Assembly (NCBI RefSeq): GCF_025371035.1
Contig: NZ_JANZXB010000003.1
Coordinates: 372,001 to 436,000, forward strand
From: Sphingomonas sp. LC-1
Lineage (GTDB): Bacteria; Pseudomonadota; Alphaproteobacteria; Sphingomonadales; Sphingomonadaceae
Direction of reading: 5' to 3'
Length of the DNA stretch: 64,000 nucleotides
A model generated the notes under the pieces. It searched no databases. It saw only the letters and a list, made by a program, of their open reading frames with translations, and was not told the origin of the DNA. Shown one piece after another: positions 1 to 7,204 of the stretch. Numbering within the stretch: position 1 is the first letter of the stretch; the number at the start of each line of letters is the position of its first letter. A program made the position numbers and the translations under genes.

Positions 1-1
1 G

Positions 2-1762
2 TTCTTCTTCGCCGTGATCGAAGAGGGGGCGCTGAGCCGCCGCTTCGCCATGGCGGGGCGGACCCTGGCCGTGACGGGGGCGGTGTTGGGCTTCGTGGCG
101 GCGGCGGACTGGTGGGTGCCGCCAGGGCTGACCGACCGACTGCTCAATTATGCCATCGCGGCCACCGCAGCGCTGCTCGCCCTGTCGTGCTGGATCGCGG
201 CGCGGCGCGGCAGCCGGGTCGTCTGGTTCTATCTGATCGGCTGGGGCCCGGTGATCGGCGTCTTTCTGGCCCGTCTGGCTCGAAATCTGGGCTTTGCGCC
301 ACAGAATGACCTGGTCGACATGGGGACCTTTGCCGCCCTCGCTTTCGAGGCTCTGGTCTTGTCGCTGGCGATCGCCGACCGGTTCCGCCTGATCCGCCAG
401 GAACTGGAGTTGAGCCGCCAGCGCCGCGAGGTCGATATGGCGGAAACCAAGACATTGCGGCTGGCGGCGCAGACCGATTTCCTGACCGGGCTGGGAAACC
501 GCTCGGCCTTTCAGCATCAGTCCTATGAATGGATGTCCAGCGGCACCGCGTTCAGCCTGTTCCTGGTCGATGTCGATTACATGAAGGACGTAAACGACCG
601 GCTGGGCCATGCGGTGGGGGACCGTTTGTTGCAGCATGTCGGGGCGGCGTTGGTCGAGACGACGCGGGCGTGGCCGGGAACCCGGATCGCACGGATCGGT
701 GGCGACGAATTCGCCATATTATGCCCCGGCAGCCATGGCGACGAGGCCGCTCTGGCCGACGCGGCGATGGCGCTTCAGGGCGATGTCTGGCATGCCGAGG
801 ATCGCGACCGCACCCTGTCGCTCAGCATCGGCGCGGCGCGTTTCCCGGAAGATGCGCGAGCGCTCGACCTGCTCTATCAAAATGCCGACCTGGCGCTCTA
901 CACCGCCAAGCGGCTCGGTCGCGGGCGCTATACCCGGTACGATCCGTTGCAGCGTTCGCTGCGGGACCTGCAGACCGCCTTTATCGAGGATTCCGAGGCG
1001 GCGATCCAACGCGGCGAGTTCGCGCTTTACATGCAGCCGATCGTCTCGCTGGAAACGGAGGCGGTGTGCGGGCACGAGGCGTTGTTGCGGTGGCGCCATC
1101 CTCGGCACGGGCTGTTGGCCCCGGATCGCTTCGCCGATGTGCTGGTCGCCGAGCGGATCGGCCTGATGATCCAGGAGCATGTGCTGGAACTCGCGCTGAC
1201 CGCGCTGCGCGAACAGGGCGAGCGGTTGGGCATGCTCAGCGTCAATTTCACCTCGGCCCAGTTGGCGGGGCCACGCGGCGCGCGCGCGGTGCTCGACCGG
1301 CTGGCGCATTACGGCATCGCGCCGGACCGGCTCTGCGTCGAAGTGACCGAAGGCGTGATGCTCGACCGGGCGGCGGACAGCATCCTGGCGAATCTGCGTA
1401 CCTTGCATGACGCGGGCGTCTGTATCGCGCTCGACGATTTCGGTACCGGCTATGCCTCGCTGGTCCATCTTCGGCAATTGCCGGTCGATCGCATCAAGAT
1501 CGACAGGTCCTTCGTCGCGGGGATCGACGAGACGGATGGCGGGACGCTGGCCATCGTGCATGCGATCGTCGGTCTGGGCGGTGGCCTGGGCAAGGTGGTC
1601 GTCGCGGAAGGGATCGAGAACGAGGTCCAGGCGCTGCGCCTGAAGCAACTGGGCTGTCAGTTGGGGCAGGGCTATCTCTATGGTCACCCGTCAGCCGAAC
1701 CGATGGCGGGGGAGTCCATGGCCGCCGATCCATGGGGGCTGCCGCGCGTGGTGACGACTTAA
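2..1762 (+). CDS. Membrane GGDEF-EAL protein with 7TMR-DISM-like N-terminus (5' truncated)
   Basis: Predicted bifunctional cyclic-di-GMP enzyme: the GGDEF domain would make c-di-GMP and the EAL domain would hydrolyse it. The frame is open to the left edge, so the true start lies outside the window; residues are numbered from the GTG at 14. Residues 1-125 are several hydrophobic helices ending in an AFEALVLSLAIADR segment typical of 7TMR-DISM sensor membranes. A short coiled segment follows, then GGDEF (intact at 229-233) and EAL (EALLRW from 355, DDFGTG at 474-479). I see no RxxD inhibitory site just before GGDEF. The usual NLS of EAL domains reads NFT. The next gene downstream is an RpfF-like synthase, so this protein may respond to or balance the signal that enzyme makes; that link is inferred from position only. 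Confidence 0.88.
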   Translation, partial: FFFAVIEEGALSRRFAMAGRTLAVTGAVLGFVAAADWWVPPGLTDRLLNYAIAATAALLALSCWIAARRGSRVVWFYLIGWGPVIGVFLARLARNLGFAPQNDLVDMGTFAALAFEALVLSLAIADRFRLIRQELELSRQRREVDMAETKTLRLAAQTDFLTGLGNRSAFQHQSYEWMSSGTAFSLFLVDVDYMKDVNDRLGHAVGDRLLQHVGAALVETTRAWPGTRIARIGGDEFAILCPGSHGDEAALADAAMALQGDVWHAEDRDRTLSLSIGAARFPEDARALDLLYQNADLALYTAKRLGRGRYTRYDPLQRSLRDLQTAFIEDSEAAIQRGEFALYMQPIVSLETEAVCGHEALLRWRHPRHGLLAPDRFADVLVAERIGLMIQEHVLELALTALREQGERLGMLSVNFTSAQLAGPRGARAVLDRLAHYGIAPDRLCVEVTEGVMLDRAADSILANLRTLHDAGVCIALDDFGTGYASLVHLRQLPVDRIKIDRSFVAGIDETDGGTLAIVHAIVGLGGGLGKVVVAEGIENEVQALRLKQLGCQLGQGYLYGHPSAEPMAGESMAADPWGLPRVVTT

Positions 1763-1802
1763 CCCTATTCGCAACCGGCAGCCCGGCCAATGGCGGGTGC
1801 CG

Positions 1803-1842
1803 ACCCTCTTGAGAAAGCCCTGCCCCCCGGCCGGAAGAGGGT
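1803..1842 (+). terminator. Possible hairpin after the first GGDEF-EAL gene
   Basis: Perfect 8-bp arms, ACCCTCTT at 1803-1810 and AAGAGGGT at 1835-1842, lie 40 bases after the stop codon. The loop is long (24 bases) and no T-run follows, so this is a weak terminator candidate. Confidence 0.25.
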
Positions 1843-1913
1843 GACGTAAGGCGCCCCTAAGTCCTTTCGGATACGTCGCTTTCCAGACGGCGTCCCAGGC
1901 CGCCCGGCCTATC

Positions 1914-1944
1914 TTCGACGTGCAGCATGGTGCTGCATGTCGAA
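1914..1944 (+). promoter_or_regulatory. Long dyad overlapping the rpfF-like start codon
   Basis: Bases 1914-1927 can pair with 1931-1944 (14 pairs, one G-U) around a TGG loop. The core reads TGCAGCATGGTGCTGCA. The right arm contains the ATG at 1937, so in RNA the hairpin would bury that start codon. It could be a translational switch. Alternatively it is an operator upstream of the real start at the in-frame ATG at 1955, which has a weak GAAAG 8 bases before it. Confidence 0.5.
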
Positions 1945-2881
1945 AGTAAAATTCATGACCGCTTATGACTTCAAGATGGCGACGGAGCATCGAGATCTGC
2001 GTGTCGCCCAACGCCATGGCCCGAACGGTGATGACGACGGGATCGCGGCATCGTTTCGCCTCGAACAACTCGACACCCGCTACGACCCCGATACCCAGAC
2101 CTTGTGGACCGACATGCGGGCGCGGACCCGGCCCAGCTTCAATGCGGACCTGTTGCGCGACTTTGTCCGCTGGCAGGAGGCGATCGCCAAGGCCGCCGAT
2201 GGCGGCACGATGCCGATCCGCTATCTGGTGCTGGGATCGAGCTTTCCGGGCATATTCTCGCTGGGCGGCGACCTGAACCTGTTCGCCCAGGCGATCCGGG
2301 ATCGCAACCACGACGCGCTGGTCGGATATGGCCGCACCTGCGTCCGTATCCTCCATCGCAATATGCGCGGGCTGGAGCGACCGATCGTCACCATCGGTCT
2401 GGTCGAGGGCGATGCGCTGGGCGGCGGGTTCGAGGCGCTGCTGTCCTTCCATGTCGTTATCGCCGAACGGGGGACCAGCTTCGGCCTGCCCGAGACGCTG
2501 TTCGGCCTGTTCCCCGGCATGGGCGCGCACTGCTTCCTGTCGCGGCGGCTGGGCGCGGCGCGGGCCGAGCGGATGATCATGAGCGGCCGGACCTATAGCG
2601 CGGAGGAGCTGTACGATATGGGACTCGTCCACAACCTGGCCGAACCGGGCGAGGGGCGGCGGATGGTCGCCGACTATATCCGCCAGAACCATCGGCGGCA
2701 CAGCGCGCATTGCGCCATCTATGAGGCGTCGCGCGCGGTCAATCCGCTGCCGTTGGAGGAACTGGAGGCCGTGGTCGAACTATGGGCCGATGCGGCCCTG
2801 CGGCTGACCGAGGGTGATCTGAAGCGGATGGAGCGGCTGGTCGCCGCGCAGACCCGCCTGCGCGAAAAGGCCGAGGCCTGA
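1937..2881 (+). CDS. rpfF: RpfF-like DSF synthase (crotonase fold)
   Basis: Crotonase-superfamily enzyme that closely resembles RpfF, the Xanthomonas/Burkholderia synthase that turns acyl-ACP into cis-2-unsaturated fatty acid signals (DSF). Visible matches to remembered RpfF sequence are SLGGDLNLF (108-116), GDALGGGFEALLS (158-170) and GLPETLFGLFPGMGA (183-197). The two catalytic glutamates of RpfF correspond to E166 and E186 and have the same 20-residue spacing. Length (314 aa) is slightly above the roughly 289 aa of Xanthomonas RpfF because of a longer N-terminus, and a shorter protein starting at 1955 is equally possible. It lies between two GGDEF-EAL genes, which recalls the rpfF-rpfR pairing of Burkholderia. 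Its stop abuts that of the convergent gene at 2882. No rpfC/rpfG-type partner is visible. The alternative is an ordinary enoyl-CoA hydratase, which the motif set argues against. Confidence 0.82.
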   Translation: MSKVKFMTAYDFKMATEHRDLRVAQRHGPNGDDDGIAASFRLEQLDTRYDPDTQTLWTDMRARTRPSFNADLLRDFVRWQEAIAKAADGGTMPIRYLVLGSSFPGIFSLGGDLNLFAQAIRDRNHDALVGYGRTCVRILHRNMRGLERPIVTIGLVEGDALGGGFEALLSFHVVIAERGTSFGLPETLFGLFPGMGAHCFLSRRLGAARAERMIMSGRTYSAEELYDMGLVHNLAEPGEGRRMVADYIRQNHRRHSAHCAIYEASRAVNPLPLEELEAVVELWADAALRLTEGDLKRMERLVAAQTRLREKAEA

Positions 2882-4843
2882 TCAACCGGCCCCGGGAATC
2901 GCGGATGCTTTCCCGGGGCCACCATCCTCTAGCTCCATGCCGGCGAACAGCGCCGACAGCCTGTCCGCCGGCATCGGTCTGGCCAGCAGGAAGCCCTGGA
3001 CCGAATCGCACCGCGTCCGGCGCAGTTGCTCCAGCTGCGCGGGCGTCTCCACCCCCTCCGCCACCGTCCGCATGCCCAGCTTGGCGGCGAGTTCGACGAT
3101 CGTCTGGACGATCGCGACCGAGGCGGGATTATGCTCTAGATCGATGACGAAGGACCGGTCGATCTTGAGCGTCTGGAACGGAAACTGGGTAAGATAGCTG
3201 AGCGAGGAATAGCCGGTCCCGAAATCGTCCAGCGTCGTGCAGACATGTATCCGGTTGAGCGCGGTCAGGGCCTCGATCGACCGTTCGACATCGTCGAGCA
3301 GCACCGTCTCCGTAACCTCCAGGGTCAGGCGTTGCGGGGGAAGGCCGCTTGCGTCCAGGGCGCGCTTCACGGCTTTGTGCAGCTCGGGGGTACGCAGTTG
3401 CACGGGGGACAGATTGACCGCGACGGTGACCTCGGGCGGCCAGCCATTGGCCGCCAGACAGGCCCGACGCAGCACCCAGTCGCCGATCGGGACGATCAGG
3501 CCATTCTCCTCGGCAATGGGAATGAACTCGGCGGGCGAGACCGGGCCGAACTGCGGACTGTTCCAGCGCAACAGCGTTTCGCAGGAGGTGATGTCACCCC
3601 CCTCCAGACGAAAGATCGGCTGGAACAGCAGGCGGAATTCCCCCCGCTCCAGCGCGCCGTCCATGGCGGCGGCCAATTGCCGGCGGCGCTCGATCTTCTC
3701 GTCCATCAGGGGTTCGTAGAGGAAGAATCGCCCGCGCCCATTCTCCTTGGCGCGATACAGCGCCAGATCGGCATTCTTCAGCAGCGTGTCGGCATCGTCG
3801 CCGTCATCGGGCGCGATCGCCATGCCGATCGAGGCGGAGGTGCGCAGCATATTGCCGCTGAACGCCACGGGGTGACGCACCAGATCGAGCACGGTCTTGC
3901 CGATCCCTTCCGCCGCATCGGCATGGCTGATGTGGCACAAGACGGCGAATTCGTCCCCGCCCAGCCGCGCGACGAGCCCCGCCTGCCCGAATTGCGCAGT
4001 TAACCGCCGCGCGACCGCGACGAGCAGGGCATTGCCCGCCAGATGGCCGAAGGAATCGTTCACCTCCTTGAAGCGGTCGAGATCGAGCCAGAGCAGCGCC
4101 AGCTTGTCGCCCGAGCCGGACAGGCTGCGCAGCCTCTCCTCGAAATGCTCGCGAAAGGCGGTGCGGTTGGACACCCCGGTCAGGTCGTCCCGCCGCGCCA
4201 TCTGCGCATGATGTTCGGCGAGTGCGGCCTTTTCCTCGGACGCGACGGTGGCGCGCAGGATTTCGGCATAGGTCTGTTGCGTGATGTCCATCATCGCGAC
4301 GACGAACAACAGGATCACCAATGCCAGCAGCGCCTTGAGCGGCTCCAGCGGTATGAGCAGCCCGATGGAAAGCGGCAGCGAGGCACAGCAGAGCTGCGAC
4401 AGCGCGATCAACGGCCGTCCGGCATTCCGCCCGGCAATCCCCGCCGCATAGCCGATGGCGGTGGTGACCGACAGCAGGTGCAGTACCCCGTCATCGGTCC
4501 GGGTCAGGGTCAGCAGCCCGAATACCCCCAGCAACGCGGCATAGCTCAGCGCGCCGAGGCGATAGCCCCGCTCCTGCTGGCGTGTCGTGGCGGTGCGGCG
4601 GGTCCAGAAGGTGTCGACGATCCGGACCAGCGCGACCAGTGCGATGCCCCAGGCACAGGCGATCAGCCAGTCATCCTGGCTGGCGATGGCGACGACCACG
4701 GCGATCGCGCTGCTGGTCAGGGCCCCGATGACCAGAGAGCGCGGGGACGCATAGAGTGATTCGACCAGCACCGCGCGAACCCGGGAGGAAATCTGATCGT
4801 CGGCCTGACGGATTCGTCGCACCCGGTTGATCAATCGTCGCAT
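2882..4843 (-). CDS. Integral-membrane GGDEF-EAL protein
   Basis: Predicted c-di-GMP cyclase/phosphodiesterase of 653 aa. I chose the ATG at 4843 because AGGAG sits 6 bases upstream; a longer frame to 4888 has no such site. Residues 35-186 hold about six hydrophobic helices, a MASE-like membrane sensor. GGDEF is intact (295-299) with no RxxD inhibitory site before it. The EAL motif is changed to ETL (CETLLRW, E422), keeping the metal-binding glutamate; [10 protein letters not shown] and the downstream KIDRSFV and VAEGVE motifs are present, so phosphodiesterase activity remains possible. It converges on the rpfF-like gene with no gap. Its upstream region carries a TACAAT box next to a dyad (4954-4977). 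Confidence 0.88.
   Translation of the reverse strand: MRRLINRVRRIRQADDQISSRVRAVLVESLYASPRSLVIGALTSSAIAVVVAIASQDDWLIACAWGIALVALVRIVDTFWTRRTATTRQQERGYRLGALSYAALLGVFGLLTLTRTDDGVLHLLSVTTAIGYAAGIAGRNAGRPLIALSQLCCASLPLSIGLLIPLEPLKALLALVILLFVVAMMDITQQTYAEILRATVASEEKAALAEHHAQMARRDDLTGVSNRTAFREHFEERLRSLSGSGDKLALLWLDLDRFKEVNDSFGHLAGNALLVAVARRLTAQFGQAGLVARLGGDEFAVLCHISHADAAEGIGKTVLDLVRHPVAFSGNMLRTSASIGMAIAPDDGDDADTLLKNADLALYRAKENGRGRFFLYEPLMDEKIERRRQLAAAMDGALERGEFRLLFQPIFRLEGGDITSCETLLRWNSPQFGPVSPAEFIPIAEENGLIVPIGDWVLRRACLAANGWPPEVTVAVNLSPVQLRTPELHKAVKRALDASGLPPQRLTLEVTETVLLDDVERSIEALTALNRIHVCTTLDDFGTGYSSLSYLTQFPFQTLKIDRSFVIDLEHNPASVAIVQTIVELAAKLGMRTVAEGVETPAQLEQLRRTRCDSVQGFLLARPMPADRLSALFAGMELEDGGPGKASAIPGAG
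2888..2920. terminator. Bidirectional hairpin between convergent rpfF and GGDEF-EAL genes
   Basis: Perfect 11-bp inverted repeat: GGCCCCGGGAA at 2888-2898 and its complement at 2910-2920, with an 11-base loop. It lies inside the last codons of the minus-strand gene and just past the rpfF stop. There is no clear T-run on either strand. Confidence 0.5.
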
Positions 4844-4953
4844 ATCAATCTCCTGGGCGATGCCTATCGCATCCGGGCCAGGGCCCAAATCGCTTTCCGT
4901 CAGTCATTCGCAAGCGCGATTGGGTACGGAAAGGGAGGCAAGAGTGCCAGAGG

Positions 4954-4977
4954 ATTGTAACGGCACCGGATCGGTGC
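4954..4977 (-). promoter_or_regulatory. Putative -10 box with adjoining dyad upstream of the GGDEF-EAL gene
   Basis: On the minus strand TACAAT (4959-4954) is preceded by a perfect dyad, GCACCG-ATC-CGGTGC (4977-4963), in the -16 to -30 zone. No good -35 hexamer is visible, so the site could be activator-dependent or operator-controlled. It would leave a leader of about 100 bases before the start at 4843. Confidence 0.35.
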
Positions 4978-5117
4978 GGTGCTGATGGCGGCGGAAGCCA
5001 TGGCTTGGCGATAGTCATCGCATGGAGAACGACGCAGCCCCCGGAACCGCCTCACCATGCCGCGACATGGGCGTAAAAACACCTGAAAAGGCGTCTGAAT
5101 TTACCTCGGCAAACCGA

Positions 5118-5381
5118 TCAGCGGCCGGACAGATCTCGACCCTCGGCGCGGCGGCGGAGCCGCGCGGCATGGACCAGATCGGCGGTATGCGCATGGCCGC
5201 GTCGCTCGGCACGGACCATCTGGCCGACCCGCTTGCCGTGAATCATCAGTGGCAGTCCCAGCAATGCCAGTGGAAAGAGCAGCATCTGCCATGGCGATCT
5301 GTCGAGCACCAGGCACAGGGTACAGGCCAAGCCGGTCAGTGCGAGGCCCCCGGCTTTCCAGCAGAGATCGCGACAGGTCAT
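5118..5381 (-). CDS. Small membrane protein, last gene of a three-gene operon
   Basis: An 87-aa protein I do not recognise. Residues 10-48 form two closely spaced hydrophobic helices (GLALTGLACTLCLVL and MLLFPLALLGLPLMI). A strongly basic C-terminal tail follows and should face the cytoplasm. Its ATG overlaps the stop of the methyltransferase gene upstream (ATGA), so translation is probably coupled. The longer in-frame opening toward 5771 is only the shadow of that methyltransferase gene. Confidence 0.65.
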   Translation of the reverse strand: MTCRDLCWKAGGLALTGLACTLCLVLDRSPWQMLLFPLALLGLPLMIHGKRVGQMVRAERRGHAHTADLVHAARLRRRAEGRDLSGR

Positions 5382-5806
5382 CGGAAATGCTTCCCGCCAT
5401 TGGCATTTGCCTGGTCGCCGATCACCAGATCGCCCGCCGCCGCAAGCGCGGCCGGGATGCTGGTGGCGTGGCATAACAGGATGTCGGCGGGAAAGTCGGC
5501 CTCTTTCGCCAGAGCTTGCACCCCCTCGGCACGCTGGAAGTCGAGCCCGATCGCCGGGTCGCCCAGCCGTCGCGCCGCCGCCCGCGCGCGACCGATTGCC
5601 TGGGGCGACGGGTCGATGCCAAGCCCCTCGATCGCGGTGAAGCCCAGCGATCGCGCCTGGCGGGTTGCCGCGATCAGCAAGGCACCGCCCGCACAATCCG
5701 CGTCGATAATTCGCACCGCATGACGACGATGCGCGCGCAGATGTGACAGCGCGTCGACGATGCGGGACCATCGCGGATCGCCGATCGGCGACACTTGGTC
5801 AGTCAT
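5378..5806 (-). CDS. Small class I SAM-dependent methyltransferase-like protein
   Basis: A 142-aa protein with a Rossmann-type methyltransferase core. A variant motif I (RIIDADCAGGALLI, about residues 28-41) is followed by an acidic strand end (GLGIDPSPQAIGRAR), where the SAM ribose normally binds, and a later strand, ADILLCHAT. It is short for the family and has no obvious substrate-binding cap. The ATG at 5806 has a strong GGAGGAG 8 bases upstream. It overlaps its neighbours on both sides, so it belongs to a tight operon with two small membrane proteins. The substrate is unknown; a membrane lipid or quinone would fit the partners, but that is a guess. Confidence 0.65.
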   Translation of the reverse strand: MTDQVSPIGDPRWSRIVDALSHLRAHRRHAVRIIDADCAGGALLIAATRQARSLGFTAIEGLGIDPSPQAIGRARAAARRLGDPAIGLDFQRAEGVQALAKEADFPADILLCHATSIPAALAAAGDLVIGDQANANGGKHFR

Positions 5807-6086
5807 GCCGTGTCTCCTCCACCGCGCGGGGCGAGGTCCCTGTCCGCCAGCGTGCACTGACCTCCACCTCATCGAACAGGTGGCGGCCCAGCATGACCAG
5901 TGCGGTTCCGGCGCTGGCCCCCAGAAAGCCGATTGTCGCCAGCGCCAGTGCCATTGCACCGGGTGACACCAGGGAGGGGTGCCCCGCGCGAAGACGGGTC
6001 ATCGCCGCATAGGCGATCACCCATAAAATCAGTCCGCCGCCCCGCAACGCGCCATCCGCGCGTCGCGATCGATGCCATGCCGCCAT
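5799..6086 (-). CDS. Small membrane protein, first gene of a three-gene operon
   Basis: A 95-aa protein of unknown function. It has a basic N-terminus, a first hydrophobic helix (GLILWVIAYAAMTRL, about 18-32) and a longer second one (about 43-67, GAMALALATIGFLGASAG). The ATG at 6086 has AAGGA 7 bases upstream. Its 3' end overlaps the start of the methyltransferase gene by 8 bases. The gene diverges from the Crp-family regulator across 279 bases, so that regulator may control this operon; this is inferred from orientation only. Confidence 0.6.
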   Translation of the reverse strand: MAAWHRSRRADGALRGGGLILWVIAYAAMTRLRAGHPSLVSPGAMALALATIGFLGASAGTALVMLGRHLFDEVEVSARWRTGTSPRAVEETRHD

Positions 6087-6365
6087 GCCACAATCCTTGT
6101 CGTGGCGATCCAGCTATCGTCCGCGACATAGCATTTCGAGACGGATTTTCGCCTTTCGCATAGCATTGGCATAATCCCGCCGGGTCGAGGCGGCGGGCGA
6201 GACAGGGCGGGGCGCGTGCCGCGTGGCCACCGGTCCAGACCGAGACGTTTCCGCTATGTGATTGATGTAGGCACAGGACGACCCGCGACGATATGGCTAT
6301 CGTTACGGTTGCGGTCGTGGATTTGCCCCTTTTCGACCGCCTTTGGCACTCGAAAGGAAACAGGC

Positions 6366-7094
6366 ATAGCGTACCCGATCCACCGCTACAGCGCTTTTGC
6401 CAATCTGACCCCCAGGGAGGAGCAGGCGCTTCTCGCCCTGGGTGACGACGAGGTCGTCCGGCGGCGTGGCGAGACATTCCAACGCGAGGGCGATGCCATC
6501 CGGGGCATCTACCTGCTTATCAAGGGATGGGTGAGTTCCTCCATCCTGCTGCGCAGCGGCAATCGACTGGTGCAGAAGGTACATCTGCCCGGCGATATGC
6601 TGGCCACGCCGAGCATGGTCCTGCCCCGCGCGGCGGACACGCTGACCGCGATTACCGAGGCGGTGACGGCGTTCGTCCCCTATGAACGGCTGGGGCGGCT
6701 TTATACCGAACTGCCCCGCCTGGCCGCGATGTTCACGGTCGCGACGCAAATGGAGCGTCTGGCGCTGATGGATGCGCTGGCCGTGACGGGCAAGGCGTCG
6801 GCGCGCGAACAGCTGTCCCGGTTTCTGGTCGATCTCCATGCGCGACTGACCCCGATCGGTCTGGTGGAGGATGACGGTTTCGTCCTGCCCCTGACGCAGG
6901 AGATCATCGGCGACCTGCTGGGGCTGACCGCCGTGCATGTGAACCGCACGATCCGCTCGCTGGAGATGGAAGGGCTGATCTCGCGGTCGGGGCAACGGGT
7001 CAGGCTGCTCAACGTGGGCGCCTTGCGCCGCATTGCACCGCTCTCTCCCCGGCAGCCGCAGTTCGAACCGGCATGGCTTCCCCCGGCGATATGA
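6366..7094 (+). CDS. Crp/Fnr-family transcription regulator with apparent AUA start
   Basis: A cyclic-nucleotide-binding-type beta barrel (about residues 15-130) is followed by a dimerisation helix and a C-terminal HTH of the Crp class (PLTQEIIGDLLGLTAVHVNR, then TIRSLEMEGLI). No N-terminal cysteine cluster is present, so it is not an oxygen-sensing FNR type. The usual family N-terminus begins a few residues before the HRYSAFANLTPREE stretch. At that point the frame has an ATA codon (6366-6368), preceded at ideal spacing by AAAGGAAA (6353-6360). The only other in-frame starts are a GTG at 6216 or 6258 and a TTG, none with such a site, and they would add a non-conserved, arginine-rich extension. 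It diverges from the methyltransferase operon and precedes a TonB-dependent receptor. Confidence 0.8.
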   Translation: MAYPIHRYSAFANLTPREEQALLALGDDEVVRRRGETFQREGDAIRGIYLLIKGWVSSSILLRSGNRLVQKVHLPGDMLATPSMVLPRAADTLTAITEAVTAFVPYERLGRLYTELPRLAAMFTVATQMERLALMDALAVTGKASAREQLSRFLVDLHARLTPIGLVEDDGFVLPLTQEIIGDLLGLTAVHVNRTIRSLEMEGLISRSGQRVRLLNVGALRRIAPLSPRQPQFEPAWLPPAI

Positions 7095-7204
7095 GGAAAA
7101 TTGGGGTCTTCCCGGACAATTGATCGTTAGTGGTGCGCGCGGCAACGGGCTAGGCAAGGACATCCCCATGACGGGGCCCACCCCCTTGCGACAGGTCTGC
7201 CAAG

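Noticed and set aside
1937-2881. Annotating the crotonase simply as enoyl-CoA hydratase
   Set aside because: The LGGDL, GGGFEA and LPETLFGLFPGMGA motifs and the spacing of the glutamates are those of RpfF.
6216-6365. Upstream GTG start for the Crp-family gene
   Set aside because: It adds 50 arginine-rich residues with no domain, and no ribosome site precedes it. The ATA at 6366 has a strong one.
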